Positions 25,501 through 37,500 of a stretch of 64,000 bases of DNA are shown piece by piece; position 1 is the stretch's first letter, and each line of letters starts with the position of its first letter. The position numbers and the translations under genes are program-made. The notes below the pieces were generated by a model. That model had not been told where the DNA came from. It ran no database searches and worked only from the letters and a program-made list of their open reading frames with translations. Location: the NCBI GenBank assembly GCA_021234535.1, contig CM037842.1:25667106-25731105 (forward strand). Reading direction: 5' to 3'. The DNA comes from Stichopus chloronotus (Eukaryota > Echinodermata > Holothuroidea > Aspidochirotida > Stichopodidae).

Positions 25501-28500
25501 CAGTACATTCCATTGTGGATATGAGTGCCATGCTAATAGCCTTCGTCCCATACAGACGATTCTACATATTCACCACTCCAGACTACTTTGTCATGGAGTA
25601 ACTCCCAAATAGTTTTGCCAATCTTCCTTTCACAAAACAGGTCTTCACAGGTTCTACGTATCCAAGGTCAAGTGTCTGACATCGTCTTTAGAGTTAAAAC
25701 GGCATCGTTCAGCATTGATACTGTAACAGCTGTTTTGTATGCATGTTTACATTGATTTTATGATTTATTTATGGCCTGGTGTACTTTGGTACAAAAACCC
25801 ACAGAGAATTTAAAGATGTTTGCACTTTTCTCAGAAAACCAGACTGCATCCTGGTACCAGTAAGCACCACGGGAGTAAGGGATGTACAGCTGCAGCATAT
25901 CTGTCTAACTATTAGAATTTCAGTGTAAAAGCAACTGCCATAATATTTCAGGAGAAGCCCAGACCATACTTGTACCATGGTATCATTCGGTTATAGTTAT
26001 GTCATGGCATTAGGTTGGATTTTATTGATAGCAACATCTCCTCACACCAAGGGGTGTGCGACTGCTGTCAGGTGTCCTTGGTGCGAACAGACTCAAATGT
26101 AGGATAAGCGAGTCTAAGCTAGAATGACTTTATGAAAATTTTGATGGAATTTTGGAGATCCTTTGACAAGGCTTTTCTCTGTCATACAGGTCAACATTCA
26201 ATAATGGAACTGAATATTTGAACCTCCTCAAAATCCCATCAGGAGGTACTACTTGGTATCATTTATGACCCAGTAATCCACCCCCCATCACTGTACAGTA
26301 TATTCAAAAACACACTCGCTGAGAATTTATGCTTGTATTTAAATGCCAAAGACCATTAATGTTAGTTACTTACTTTCACATAGATCTGAATGTTTGTATC
26401 AATTGATATCTTCTAGCCTTTCAGAAATGGTGTGAGTTTCTCCTTTTTCTCATTTTTTTTTTCATTATCTGGATTCAATATTTGTTTGATGTAGTGTATG
26501 TAAGTAACTCCTACATTACTGATATATCCCAAGAGCTGTGTAGCTTTTTCCATACTGTATTGAAACACCGAATGGTCAGGTGTCCCCCCCTTGGGGTGCC
26601 TCCTTTTTGTTGTCTCAGTGCTAGGTATGGTGGTGAGGTTGCTGTCCCTCCTGCAAGCTACTCTCCCAGCACTGTAACTACTCCCTTTCCCTCTGCATTT
26701 TCAGGGGCGTGGAGGGATTCGACAAGCCAGAGACGCTATACGTGGAGAGAGAAGAACCGGGTGGCTTGGCATCCGTCTTGCGCTCTGAAAACTACTTTGA
26801 AGACTTTATCTACGAAATCGTCATCACCGGCGTGAAAGACTTTGAAGTCCGGTACGACTACCTATTTGCCACCAAGCCCCGGGACGGCGGGGAAGAGGAT
26901 CATGTCTTAGACCTCTGGGTGTCCCATAAACGGGAGTCGTTTGTGAAGGCTCACTTCCCGACGGAACTGGTCACAAAGGTGAGATCCGACGTCATTGTCA
27001 GGTTGGAGCGGTGTTGCAAAAAGCACATTGCCCTTTATTGGATGAAAAGATTGCCAGGCTGTGCCAGTCTTGTCTCAGGTTCACATAGGGCTGTCGTTGG
27101 AGGGGTGGATTTCAGGGATAAGTGGCAGGGGTTGAGATCGGTTGAAGATAGTCCTTGTCCAAGTGATAAATTTTATTAACCATTTTTGTGAACCCCAGAA
27201 CATTAAAATACCTACGGTTATTCCAAAGATGGAGATGAAACAGAAATGGAAAAGTTCAAGTGGAAAAAGTTGGTCCTTTTTTCTTGGAAAATTTGTGGCT
27301 TTAGTAATGTTATCGAATAACCCAGACTGTGTTGTGCATTAGTGCAAGTTTGCTTTAAAGTTTTGAAGCTGAAAGTTATTGAGCATGCTGCAGTCTCAGT
27401 TTGCAGTCTTTGCAACATCATTTCTCTCTTTCTAGGGCTTCTACATCGCAGATGCTTCGGAGGAGCAGGTCTTTGTTTGCGTAAATCATAATTCAGTCAA
27501 CAGTAATCTCTACATCTCTGAGGCAGGAGGATATCAGTTCTCCCTATCCCTGGAGGGCGTGGTCTATTTCAGCCCGGAAGGACCCGGCAAGGACTCGTGG
27601 CTCAGCCAGTATGTCGACGAACCGTTCGCGGAGATCTATAAAGTGGAGGGCCTGAGAGGCATCTACATTGCGTCCCAGTTCTTGGACACCGAAGGCGACT
27701 TTGAAGAGTACAACATGGTCTCTTTGATAACCTTCGACAAGGGCGGAGAGTGGCAACCTCTACAACCACCAGAATTTGACCACTCTGGCAGTCAGATTCA
27801 CTGTAACGGCAGCTGTTCTCTCCACCTATCGCAAAAGGTAGGCAGATACCGACAGGCCTCAAGACTGATCCCAATCGTGTCCAAGCCTTCCGCTCCTGGG
27901 ATCATCCTCGGAACTGGGATTATCGGGGGTAGTCTGGACGACAGCTCGGACGGAGAGTATAGCATCTACCTCTCAAGAACTGCAGGAGCTTCTTGGAATG
28001 AGGTGAATGTAACACTTGGTTTAAATCCTTCAGGTCGCACTCATATACGTATCTAGGCAATTTGAATAGTATCATCCTCATGTCAACTTTTCTCTAAGGC
28101 CAAGCAGACTTTTTGTAGAGGGGAGTGGGAATTTTTTTTTTTTTAGGGAGGGTGGGAGGGAGAACACTGATATGTTATGCTTTGATATGTTATGTAATAC
28201 TTTTTTTTTACTGAACTGTACAAATGGAGATCAGACTTATCAGATGATGTTGGTCCCATGTGTGACAATTTCACAAGTTGTTTGAAATTTATAAGAAGAA
28301 AATAGTTCCATTATTTTCTCTTTGTTCTGATCATTAGGAGTCAAGTTGGCAAAAGTGTGTCATGTGCGAGGTGATACTGCTTTGTTAGGCACTTCCTTCA
28401 AGTGAAGCCCTTTCAAGTGGTCTCTCACAAGTAGTTGACATTAGCATTAAAAGGCAATTGATAGATGGTGTTGTTTGCATGTTGTTACAGGTAGCAGCTT

Positions 28501-31500
28501 TTTCCAACACTTTTAAGTTTTTTAATGTTTTTTTTTAATTTTTTACTCATAAGTTACTTCTCACCTCACCTCCAGGTGCTTCCTGGCCAATATTTCTTCA
28601 CGTTCGGTGACCACGGTGGAGTGATCGCTTCGGTCGAGCGGTACGGCGCTACCAACGAGGTGGAATACTCCCTCAACGAAGGACAGACCTGGACAAAAGA
28701 TGTCTTCAACACAGAGAAGATTTACGTGTATGGACTCATGACAGAGCCAGGAGAGAAGAGCACCACATTCACGGTCTTTGGGTCAGAGGTCAATGAGCAC
28801 AGCTGGCTCATCGTGCAGGTCGACACAAGGAGGGCGCTAGGTCGCGACTGCCGGGACGATGACTACAAGACTTGGTGGCCTGGCGAGGATGTCGTCGGAG
28901 TGAAGTGCCTTCTGGGTCGTAAGATGATCTACGAAAGGAGGGAGCCCAATTCTGTCTGCTTCAACGGCAGGGACTACGACCGACCGATTGAAGTGGAAAA
29001 CTGCACTTGCACGAGAGAGGACTACGAATGTGATGAGGGCTACGAGGACTTGGACTACCGCAAAGAAGTCTGCACCAAAGACGTTGATGACGAGATCGAC
29101 CCCGGGGCGGTTCCTAACATCTGTCCAGAAGGAGAGACCTACAGGAGGTCCAAGGGCTACCGCAAGGTCGCTGGGGACACATGCATCGGCAACAATACAA
29201 ACTACGAAGCTGAGATAGTCCCATGTCCCATTGCAAGTGAGTCGTAATTGACATTTCCTTAACATTTATTTTGTGCCTCACCAGAATATGTTTGGTAAAA
29301 TTGATCTAATTACACCATGCCATGTATTGCAAGACACTTAAAGCTGGAATATAAGATGACTATTTGTCAATGAAATTCAAATTCCTTGGAACTTGCCACA
29401 GTCACTTCAAGAAAACATTGTGTAAACCCCGTTTTTGCATACATGAATATTCGTATCCATTCCCATTGATCTGTTTGATTTCAAGTAATGGTGATTGACT
29501 GCTGTGCTTTCTTGGAGAGGTTGAATTTTGTATGGCCAACAAAAATGCCGACACAATTTTCATATTCAAATACCTGGAAGATGAGTGCATAGTTCTCTGT
29601 CAGATTTTGTGATAGGTCATCTTTTCCCTATTTTGTCTTCCCTGAAACACTGATGAAGAACAAATATTGATCACCCGGCGATTGCCAGTACAGCTCATTT
29701 CCAACTTTAAAAGATGCAGGTTAGCCACATGTGCGAGCTAGGTTTGGGTCTGCTCTTGAGAGGAGAGGCCCAAGACAGTTGTTGGAGGGGTTTGACATCG
29801 TCAATCTAGGATGACCGGGCGATTGGCAGTGCAACTTATATTCCAGCTTTAAAAAAAACTCAGCTTACCGTAACTGAAAACTGTTCCTGGATAATTCACC
29901 GTGGACAATTTCCCTCGGACATTTTCCATTGCACACCTCCCACCTGGACAAATTTTCCCCAGGAAATTTTTCACTTGAGAATTCCAACTCAGACAATATC
30001 CCCTCTGACAATTCCCACCTGCCCTTAACTTAACGCTAACGCTTTAATTGAAGGAATTTATCGGGGGAAGATATTGGAGAGGAAGTCTTGGGGTTGGGAA
30101 TTGTCTGGGGGTGAATTGTCCATGGGAGATTGTCCAAGGGAAAATCGTTTGAGAATTGTTGGTGGGGAGGGAGTTGCCTGGTCATGACTGAAAACAATGT
30201 GTTGGCTGGAAATGCTGATCAATTTGTAGATTGCCACTTAACAGCGATTACTCACAGTTATGTACGGTCAGATTACATCAGCAGCAGCAGCAGCAGTTCC
30301 ATCACAACAGAACTTTCCAGAACATCTCTGGAGTGTACTCTCAGTTGTCATGCACATTGTGCCAGAGTCATCCATAGGGTCAATTCTAGAGTCGACTTCC
30401 CTGCGCTTCCACCGGCCATTGCTTGAAGGAATTCTCCACCAACCAGAAAACTTAACACAATACTTGAGATTATTTACCGTTCTGTCGGGTTAACGAAACA
30501 ATTTTACCAGAGGAAGCTTCCTTAGGTGTGAAATGACGCTTTGAAAGTTGGGCTTCAGTACGAGCCTGAAAATGTGTGACCTAGAACCGACAAATACTGT
30601 TTTCCGTTTTTTGCACTCTTTGTGTTTCTGGTAAGGTCTTGCTATGCAAAAACTCTTTAGTTCAGAGATTATGAAACCCGATGAATGTCTACATTCAGTA
30701 GGATACTTTATGTACATGAAACCAGTGGAGCTGCTATTGTGATGGACATAAAATCTAATTATTGCTGATACTTCAAGTCCCATTATACCAAGCAAAGGCA
30801 AGCTGTGTAATTAGCCCAAAGGTATTTCTATCCTTTATTCATGGGTACCAGTTTAATATCATTTACAGAACAAGGCCATTTAAGTCAACTAGTCCTTAAC
30901 CAATTAGGTAGTTCCGAACAGTGCTTTGAAAGGTAGGTCTATGGCTCTCCTTGGTGAAACTAAGGTTTTATCACCAAATAAGAGATCAGAATTGTAATGC
31001 AACCCACAGCTTGAGCTAAAATTCAATAGCATTGTTCAATTTCACTTTCTCAGTTCTACGTCACAACCGATTGATTTCTAGCACCAGGCTCGTACCCTGA
31101 ATATTTACTAGAATAACTCATTTTTTTCGAATTCTTTTAGATATTTCCTGTAAATGAGAATGATGCCATGCCTATATTTAATGTTTGCATCTTTTTAAGA
31201 GACATGAGAAGCGATGGTGGAGAATTCCTTTAGGTTTGTCTGTCATCTTCCATTTTGTACAATCACCTGCCATTGCTCAAGTTTGGAGGCGCTATGTAAC
31301 ATAATCGAGACCTAGTCATACATTCACAGCTCTGATCCATGTCCATTTGGTTTCATTGTATGTTTTTCGTTAAATTTTTTCCAGGAAATCCGGAGTTCTT
31401 GCTGTATTCACAGAGGACCGAGATTCATCGCTACCTCCTCGCCAGCGAACGTTTGGAACAATTACCCGTTCAGAACCTGAAACTTGTTTCTGCGGTTGAC

Positions 31501-34500
31501 TATGATGTTGTTAACAACTGTTACTACTTCTCAGATACTGTAGATGATGTGATCAAGGTATTATCATCTTTACTTTCATTCTTTCCATTTGTTGTAGCGT
31601 CCTGATGACCAAGGGATACCATAATGTCGACAAACACTTGTGTTTCATTGTAATAGTGTAAGGCCATCCTTAAAGGCAGTGATTCATCGCCCTAGATAGT
31701 TCCAATTTTCCCAACCACTTACTTCTAGTCCCTCACAGCGTGTCTGAAACTCCTTCACATATGTAATCAAAACAGTGGACCCCTGTGAATGACATGTAAT
31801 ATGAGCTACTCTGCATCTTTCAAGTTCGCCACCCATCAAAGAGTATGCCAAACCAATTGAGAAACTTGCTCACCCCTAGCCAAAAATGTAGCTCTGGGTG
31901 ATGAGTTACTGCCGTTATGTACCCAAAACTAGTGAAATGTGAGTCACCCAGTTTGATTAATTGAGCAAAAGGCAGTCACTCTCCCTCTCTCTCTGTATCA
32001 CCAGTTGGCAGTTAAAGTCAGAATATGAGTTGCACTGGCAATCGGCTGTGGTCATCTACCTTTGTTGTTTGTCAGTGTTACAGGAAAGAGAAAGTATGGG
32101 AAAAGATCACCTGTCACAAAACCTTAAAGAGAATTATGCTCTCATCCTCCAGATATTTGGATGTAAAAATCCTGTGGACATTTTTCTTAGCCCTACAAAA
32201 TTCAGGCTCTCCAGGAAAGCATAGCAGTCAATCACTGTTACTTGAAATCAAACAGACCAATGGGAATGGATATGAATTTTTATCAATGCAAAAATGGGGC
32301 TTAAACAATGTTTTTTGTAGTGGTCTACAACTTATTCCACTGAATTTGGCTTTCTCTGACAGATTCTCAACTGGCATTCCAGCTTTAATACTATAAGGAT
32401 AGTATAGGACTTTCTTGACCAGGTTTGAATTTAGTTTATGATGGACAACCAAATGACAGATCGAATGATAAAGAGTGAACTGTCACTATGCAAAACTTGC
32501 CCTGGATATTTTGGGAATAAAGTGAGATGCTTTTGTGTGTTTCTTAGATAATGTGGAAGCCGTTAAAGCCACTGGAGCATTTGATTCTTCGTATATGTTT
32601 CTGTTTTACAATTTACAAATGCTTAAATCCTCCGTCCTTATTTTGTTCATTGCAGCAATTCTGTCCAGATAGGCACGGCCATGAAGAATCCATTCTAGTT
32701 AGCAATGACATCGAGATGGTCGAAGGTTTGGCTTTTGATTGGCTTGCCTTGAATCTGTACTGGGTGGACTCCTCTGCCCGCAAGCTGGAAGTGGCCAGAC
32801 ATGACGGCCGGCTCAGGCGCACGTTGATCAATGACCCATCCAAGCTGGACAATCCCAGAGGACTTGCATTGGACCCCAAGAAGGGATACATGTACTGGGC
32901 GGACTGGGGCGACAGTCCCCAAATAGTTAGGGCTTACATGGACGGGACTCACGTGGAAACAGTTGTGAGCACCAACATCCACTGGCCAAATGGAGTGACA
33001 ATCGATGAACAGACTGGAAGAGTTTATTGGACTGATGCATACTATCACAGAATTGAATCTTCTTTTTCAGATGGGAGTGGCCGTTACGTGGTCTTGAGCG
33101 GAGACCTCCCTCACCCCTACGCCATAGCAATATATAAGGTATTGGTCTCTCTGCTTTCTTTTTTCAGTTTGTTAATTTCTTTTCTTTTTGTGTTTTTCAT
33201 CTATTTTTGTCTTGTTTACCTTGTTTCCGTTTTCTTTCTTTGCTGTTTTGTTCTGATCTTAGTTTGTTGTTTGGACAGTCCATCAAATCTTTTGGTGGGT
33301 CTGTCATTCTTTCTTATTGAGTACAAGGTTCACCAGAGGTCAAAAGGTAAATACCTTGAAAATTGCTTGTAAACACAATATCTCCAGAATGATAAATGTG
33401 AGAGATCTCATAGTTAGCGTGTGGTTTGCCCATATCGAGTAGATGATCCCTATTTTTTTTTGGCAGAGGTGAAAGGTCATTTGTGGTCATGGGAGGTCAA
33501 AATGTGAAAAACTTGAATCTACAATATTTAAAGAACGGTCCTTCTAGTGAATTTTATACTTGTACTGTAGAATCCTCTTGTTGATTTGAGAACTTCTTTT
33601 AGGACATACCAACATAGTCTCTTCGATAACCATAAAGAAAAGATGAAGACAACATTAAATTTGGTATCAAAGATTGTTATTTGGCAAACCTTATGCCACT
33701 GTCCTCATAAGGACATGTGAGCATGCATGAATTGTAAATTGGAATTGATTAAATATACCACGGGTTATTAGCGTTATAAAAAGAACTTACTGACATTTGG
33801 ATCAAATACCTTGAGCAGGCATGAACTGTGATGGCTTAATTGAATGAGTCAAATTGTAACTGACCCACCTCTCTTCAAATTGGTCACTGTTATCTGACAT
33901 AATTTATCACAGTCGACTGCCAGTAGAAACCACAATGTCCAGAATAAATCATAGTCTGTTGAGCCAGGTACTCAATGGACTTAACCATTTACTGTATAAA
34001 CAGTGTCTCTGTTTAGCCCTTAAAGGGAAATAGGGCATTTGTCTTACAGAAAACAACCATATTTTTACAACCATTATTTGTGGACATAGAATGCTAGATT
34101 ATTCAAAATAACGAATTACAGTAGCCTTATTTTCAAGGAATAAGATTCTCACAGATCAGAAATTTAGTTATTTGTTGCTCAACAATAATTTGTTCACCCA
34201 AACTTTTAAAAATTCAAATGATGCATCCGTTACTCATCACATGCATAATGTTTTGAGGAGATGTAGCTTTGACAGATATTTATTGATGAAACCGAATGGT
34301 TTAACAATGGTTAAAGCGAATTTTTTTGTACGCCATGTTGGTGCATTTCACTTTACAGTAGTTCAGGTAAGCTTTAAACAAATGACTACTGTGAATCAAA
34401 CCAGGGAAACTTGTACTGTGTGTTGCGTCTTTAAGTAGACTAAAGGCAAAATTGCAAGTCATGCTAGATTCTGGTTTAATGAGGTTATCAGTTTTTGCTA

Positions 34501-37500
34501 ATTTTCAAGGACCTCATAGCCATTGGGAAGGGCATCACGCCAAAAAATCATACACAAAAGAGCTGCCACCAATAGCTGTAACTCGACAAAATAAAGTGCT
34601 ATAATTTTGATTAAATAAACATGTTTACCTTTTTATCAAGTTATTAGACACGACAAAATATAATTTGTTCCCCAGCAGCATCATATCCGTTTGGGAGTTT
34701 TCTCATGTTTGTGTAGGTCAAAGGTTGTTTGGGGTGACAAAAGGTCAAAACCTTGTATACATGATATTTTAAGGGTGATAAATGTGAGGGATCTTATACT
34801 TAGCTTGTGAATTGTTCATATTTAACATGTTGATGGCCTTATAGGGTAGGTGATCCCTATTGTTTTAAGTGGAGGTGAAAGTTCATTTTGGCTCACAAGA
34901 TTTCAAAAGGTTTTGACCTTACTAAGATGTTATCTCAAGTAGGATAACTGCGTGGGATCTCATGCTTGTCATGTGGGCGATTCATGTTTGTTACAATATA
35001 TATCATGAGGCAAGGAATCACTACGCCTTTTGGCTTTCTAGTTGTAAGTATCGGCCTTGTCAATATGTACATGTCTCCCTCCTTCATGTCAAGTTCGTAA
35101 ATCCCTGTGATAAAACAAGTCTTGCCTCCAGTCGTTGCTGCTTCCTGTAGAAGAATTTATGTCAATGACGCACAAAACACAGAATCTATAATCTATAGAT
35201 CGATAGATCTTTCATATCTGTCCACACTTGTTTAGCTCTCAAACACTTCTCCTTCAACAAATTTTGCTGAATCTCAGACTTTAGACTAATTTTTGGTTTC
35301 GATGATAAGAGAAACCTACGCATTCATGATGTTGTGTGTATGTATGTGCGTGTGCGTGTGTGTGTGTATATGTGTGTATGTATGTGTGTTTGTGACACTT
35401 CTCGTTAACACGACATCTCCAGAAGGGAAAGTCTGACGTTTCTCAAACTTGGTACACAGATGCCTTATATGAAGAGGAAGAACCCTATCGTTATTGGTGG
35501 GGTTCAAAGGTCAGCTGGGGTCACCAGGGGTCAGACACTGAAAACCTTGTTAACACAATATCTCAAGTTAGGGAAGTTGAATGAACTTCATACGTAGTAT
35601 GTAGATATTTTATAGTGAGAGGAAGAACCCTTTTGTTTTTGATGGAGGTCAAAGGTCATCTGAGGTCACCAGAGGTCAAACACTGAAAATCTTGTTATCA
35701 CAATATCTCAAGATGGGAAACTGTGACAGTTCTCAAACTTGGTACATAGATGCCCCATATTGAGAGGAAGATTCCTATTGTTTTTGATGGAGGTCAAAGG
35801 TCATCTGAGGTCACCAGAGGTCAAACACTGAAAATTTTGTTATCATGATATTCAAGAAGGGAAACTCTAACAGTTCTAAAACATGGTACATGGATGCACC
35901 ATATTGAGAGAAAGATCCCTATTGTTTTTGGTGGAGGTCAGAGGTCATCGAGGTCACTAGAGGTCAAACACTGAAAATCTTGTTATCATGATATCTCAAG
36001 AAGGGAAACCCTAACAGTTCTCAAACTTAGTACATAGATGCCCCATATTGAGAGAAAGATCCCTATTGTTTTTTATGGAGGTCATCTGAAGTCACCAGAG
36101 GTCAAACACTGAAAATCTTGTTATCATGATATCTCAAGGAAAGAAAGTCTGACAGTTCTCAAACTTGGTACATAGATGCGCCACATTGAGGGAAAGAGCC
36201 ATCTTGTTCTTGATGAAGGTCAAAGGTCATCAGAGGTCAAACACTGAAAATATCCTTAACACAATATCTCAAGGTAAAAATGATGGATACTTCCCATACT
36301 TAGTATGTCAATCGGTCATATCAAGTGGAAGAACCGTATTGTTTTTGGTGGAGGCCAAATGTCATCTGAGGTCACCAGAGATCAGTACTGAAAATCTTAA
36401 CATAATATCTCAAGGTAGGAATCATGGAAACTTTTGGTATGTAGTTTGCCAATGTTTTACATTAAACAGAAGTAGCCTATTGTTTTTGGTGGAGGTCAAA
36501 GGTCACCCTGGGTCAAAGGAGGTCAAATTGTTAAAATATTATGAACATGATATTGCAAGAAGGGAAGCATCTACAGAACTTATATGGAGTTTGAAGCTGT
36601 GCCTTATTGAGCAAAACTAGCTTACTGTTTCCACTGAGGCCAACAATAATTTGAGGTCAACTGGAGTCAAGTTGTGAAAACCTTGTAAGCATTCAAGGAA
36701 GCTTGAACAGATGTCATATTTGATTTTCAGATGCACCTTATTTGGTGCAAGATGCCTGTTGTTTTTGTTAGAGGTAAAAAAGCATTTGGGATCAACATAT
36801 CCTCGCAACATGCAATATGCCAGATTCAAAGTACTCATACTGTAATTGAATCATCGAAACCACAATGCCTCCTGGCTTTCTGTTTTTTCCTATGGGTAGA
36901 AGGTATTTGAGCTCCCTTCCAAGCAAAGGCTGGCAATGCTTGCACATTTAGGAAGTTCCAATTTGAAAACCTTTACCTGTCAGTCAGGTTATAAAGTGTA
37001 GTTGCTGCACTAATTTTACAAGTCTTTGACTTATAATGATAAAACTTCATCTATGCATCTTCAGCTGGCATTATGCTGGTTTCTGATAAAATTCTGTATG
37101 TCTGAAAGCATCTGTAAAGTATCTGAAAGCCCAATTTGGTTGATGTAAAGTTCAGCAGGTACATACACATTTAAGTTTCTACAGTATTTAGTCCACGAAT
37201 CAGCAGTATAGTATTTGGTATCATGCTTCTTTTATTTATTGCTCTTGTTTTGACAGTTAAAAGTGCTCACTAAGTTTCCAAAGCCATAATTGGCTTTTAA
37301 TTCCATCTGAGACATTTTTTTTTGTCTGAAAATGGTGATTGACCAATGACCTCTGTTGAAATGGGGAGAAAAGGTTGACCTGCTTATCTTTCCCAGAGGA
37401 ATCATTTTCTGAAATACAGCTCTCCTTCTGTCATCAAACAATGTGGAATAGATTTGTTTTCTGAAGTGGAGATAATTTTACATCAAAGATTTCTTTTAGG

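Larger units (their letters stand above)
29237..31384 (+). other. 2.1-kb intron between 10CC and YWTD exons
   Basis: Holds the minus-strand MITE (29338) and the GACAATTCCC foldback (29880). From 30200 to 31384 I see nothing recognisable except a short (CAG)n run near 30280. Confidence 0.6.
35288..36840 (+). repeat. Tandem array of ~140-bp units with AGGTCA clusters
   Basis: It begins with the hairpin head at 35295-35316 and a TG-rich tract (35333-35393), followed by roughly eight units of 134-146 bp. Each carries ATATCTCAAG, a GGTACATAGATG-like block, CCTATTGTTTTTGATGGAGG and a cluster of AGGTCA half-sites. In the clearest units (35646-35678 and 35791-35823) four half-sites are spaced 1, 4 and 4 bp apart. 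Later units decay toward 36840. A 151-codon open frame at 36165-36620 is a by-product of the array. Confidence 0.9.

Noticed and set aside
27838..27843. GTAGGC as a donor inside the central VPS10 exon
   Set aside because: The sequence after it continues the family pattern in frame, so splicing here would delete conserved VPS10 sequence.
28837..29265. 142-codon minus-strand open frame
   Set aside because: Shadow of the 10CC exon on the opposite strand.
36165..36620. 151-codon open frame
   Set aside because: Spans three units of the ~140-bp array, whose length varies and is not a multiple of three; the frame is not kept between units.
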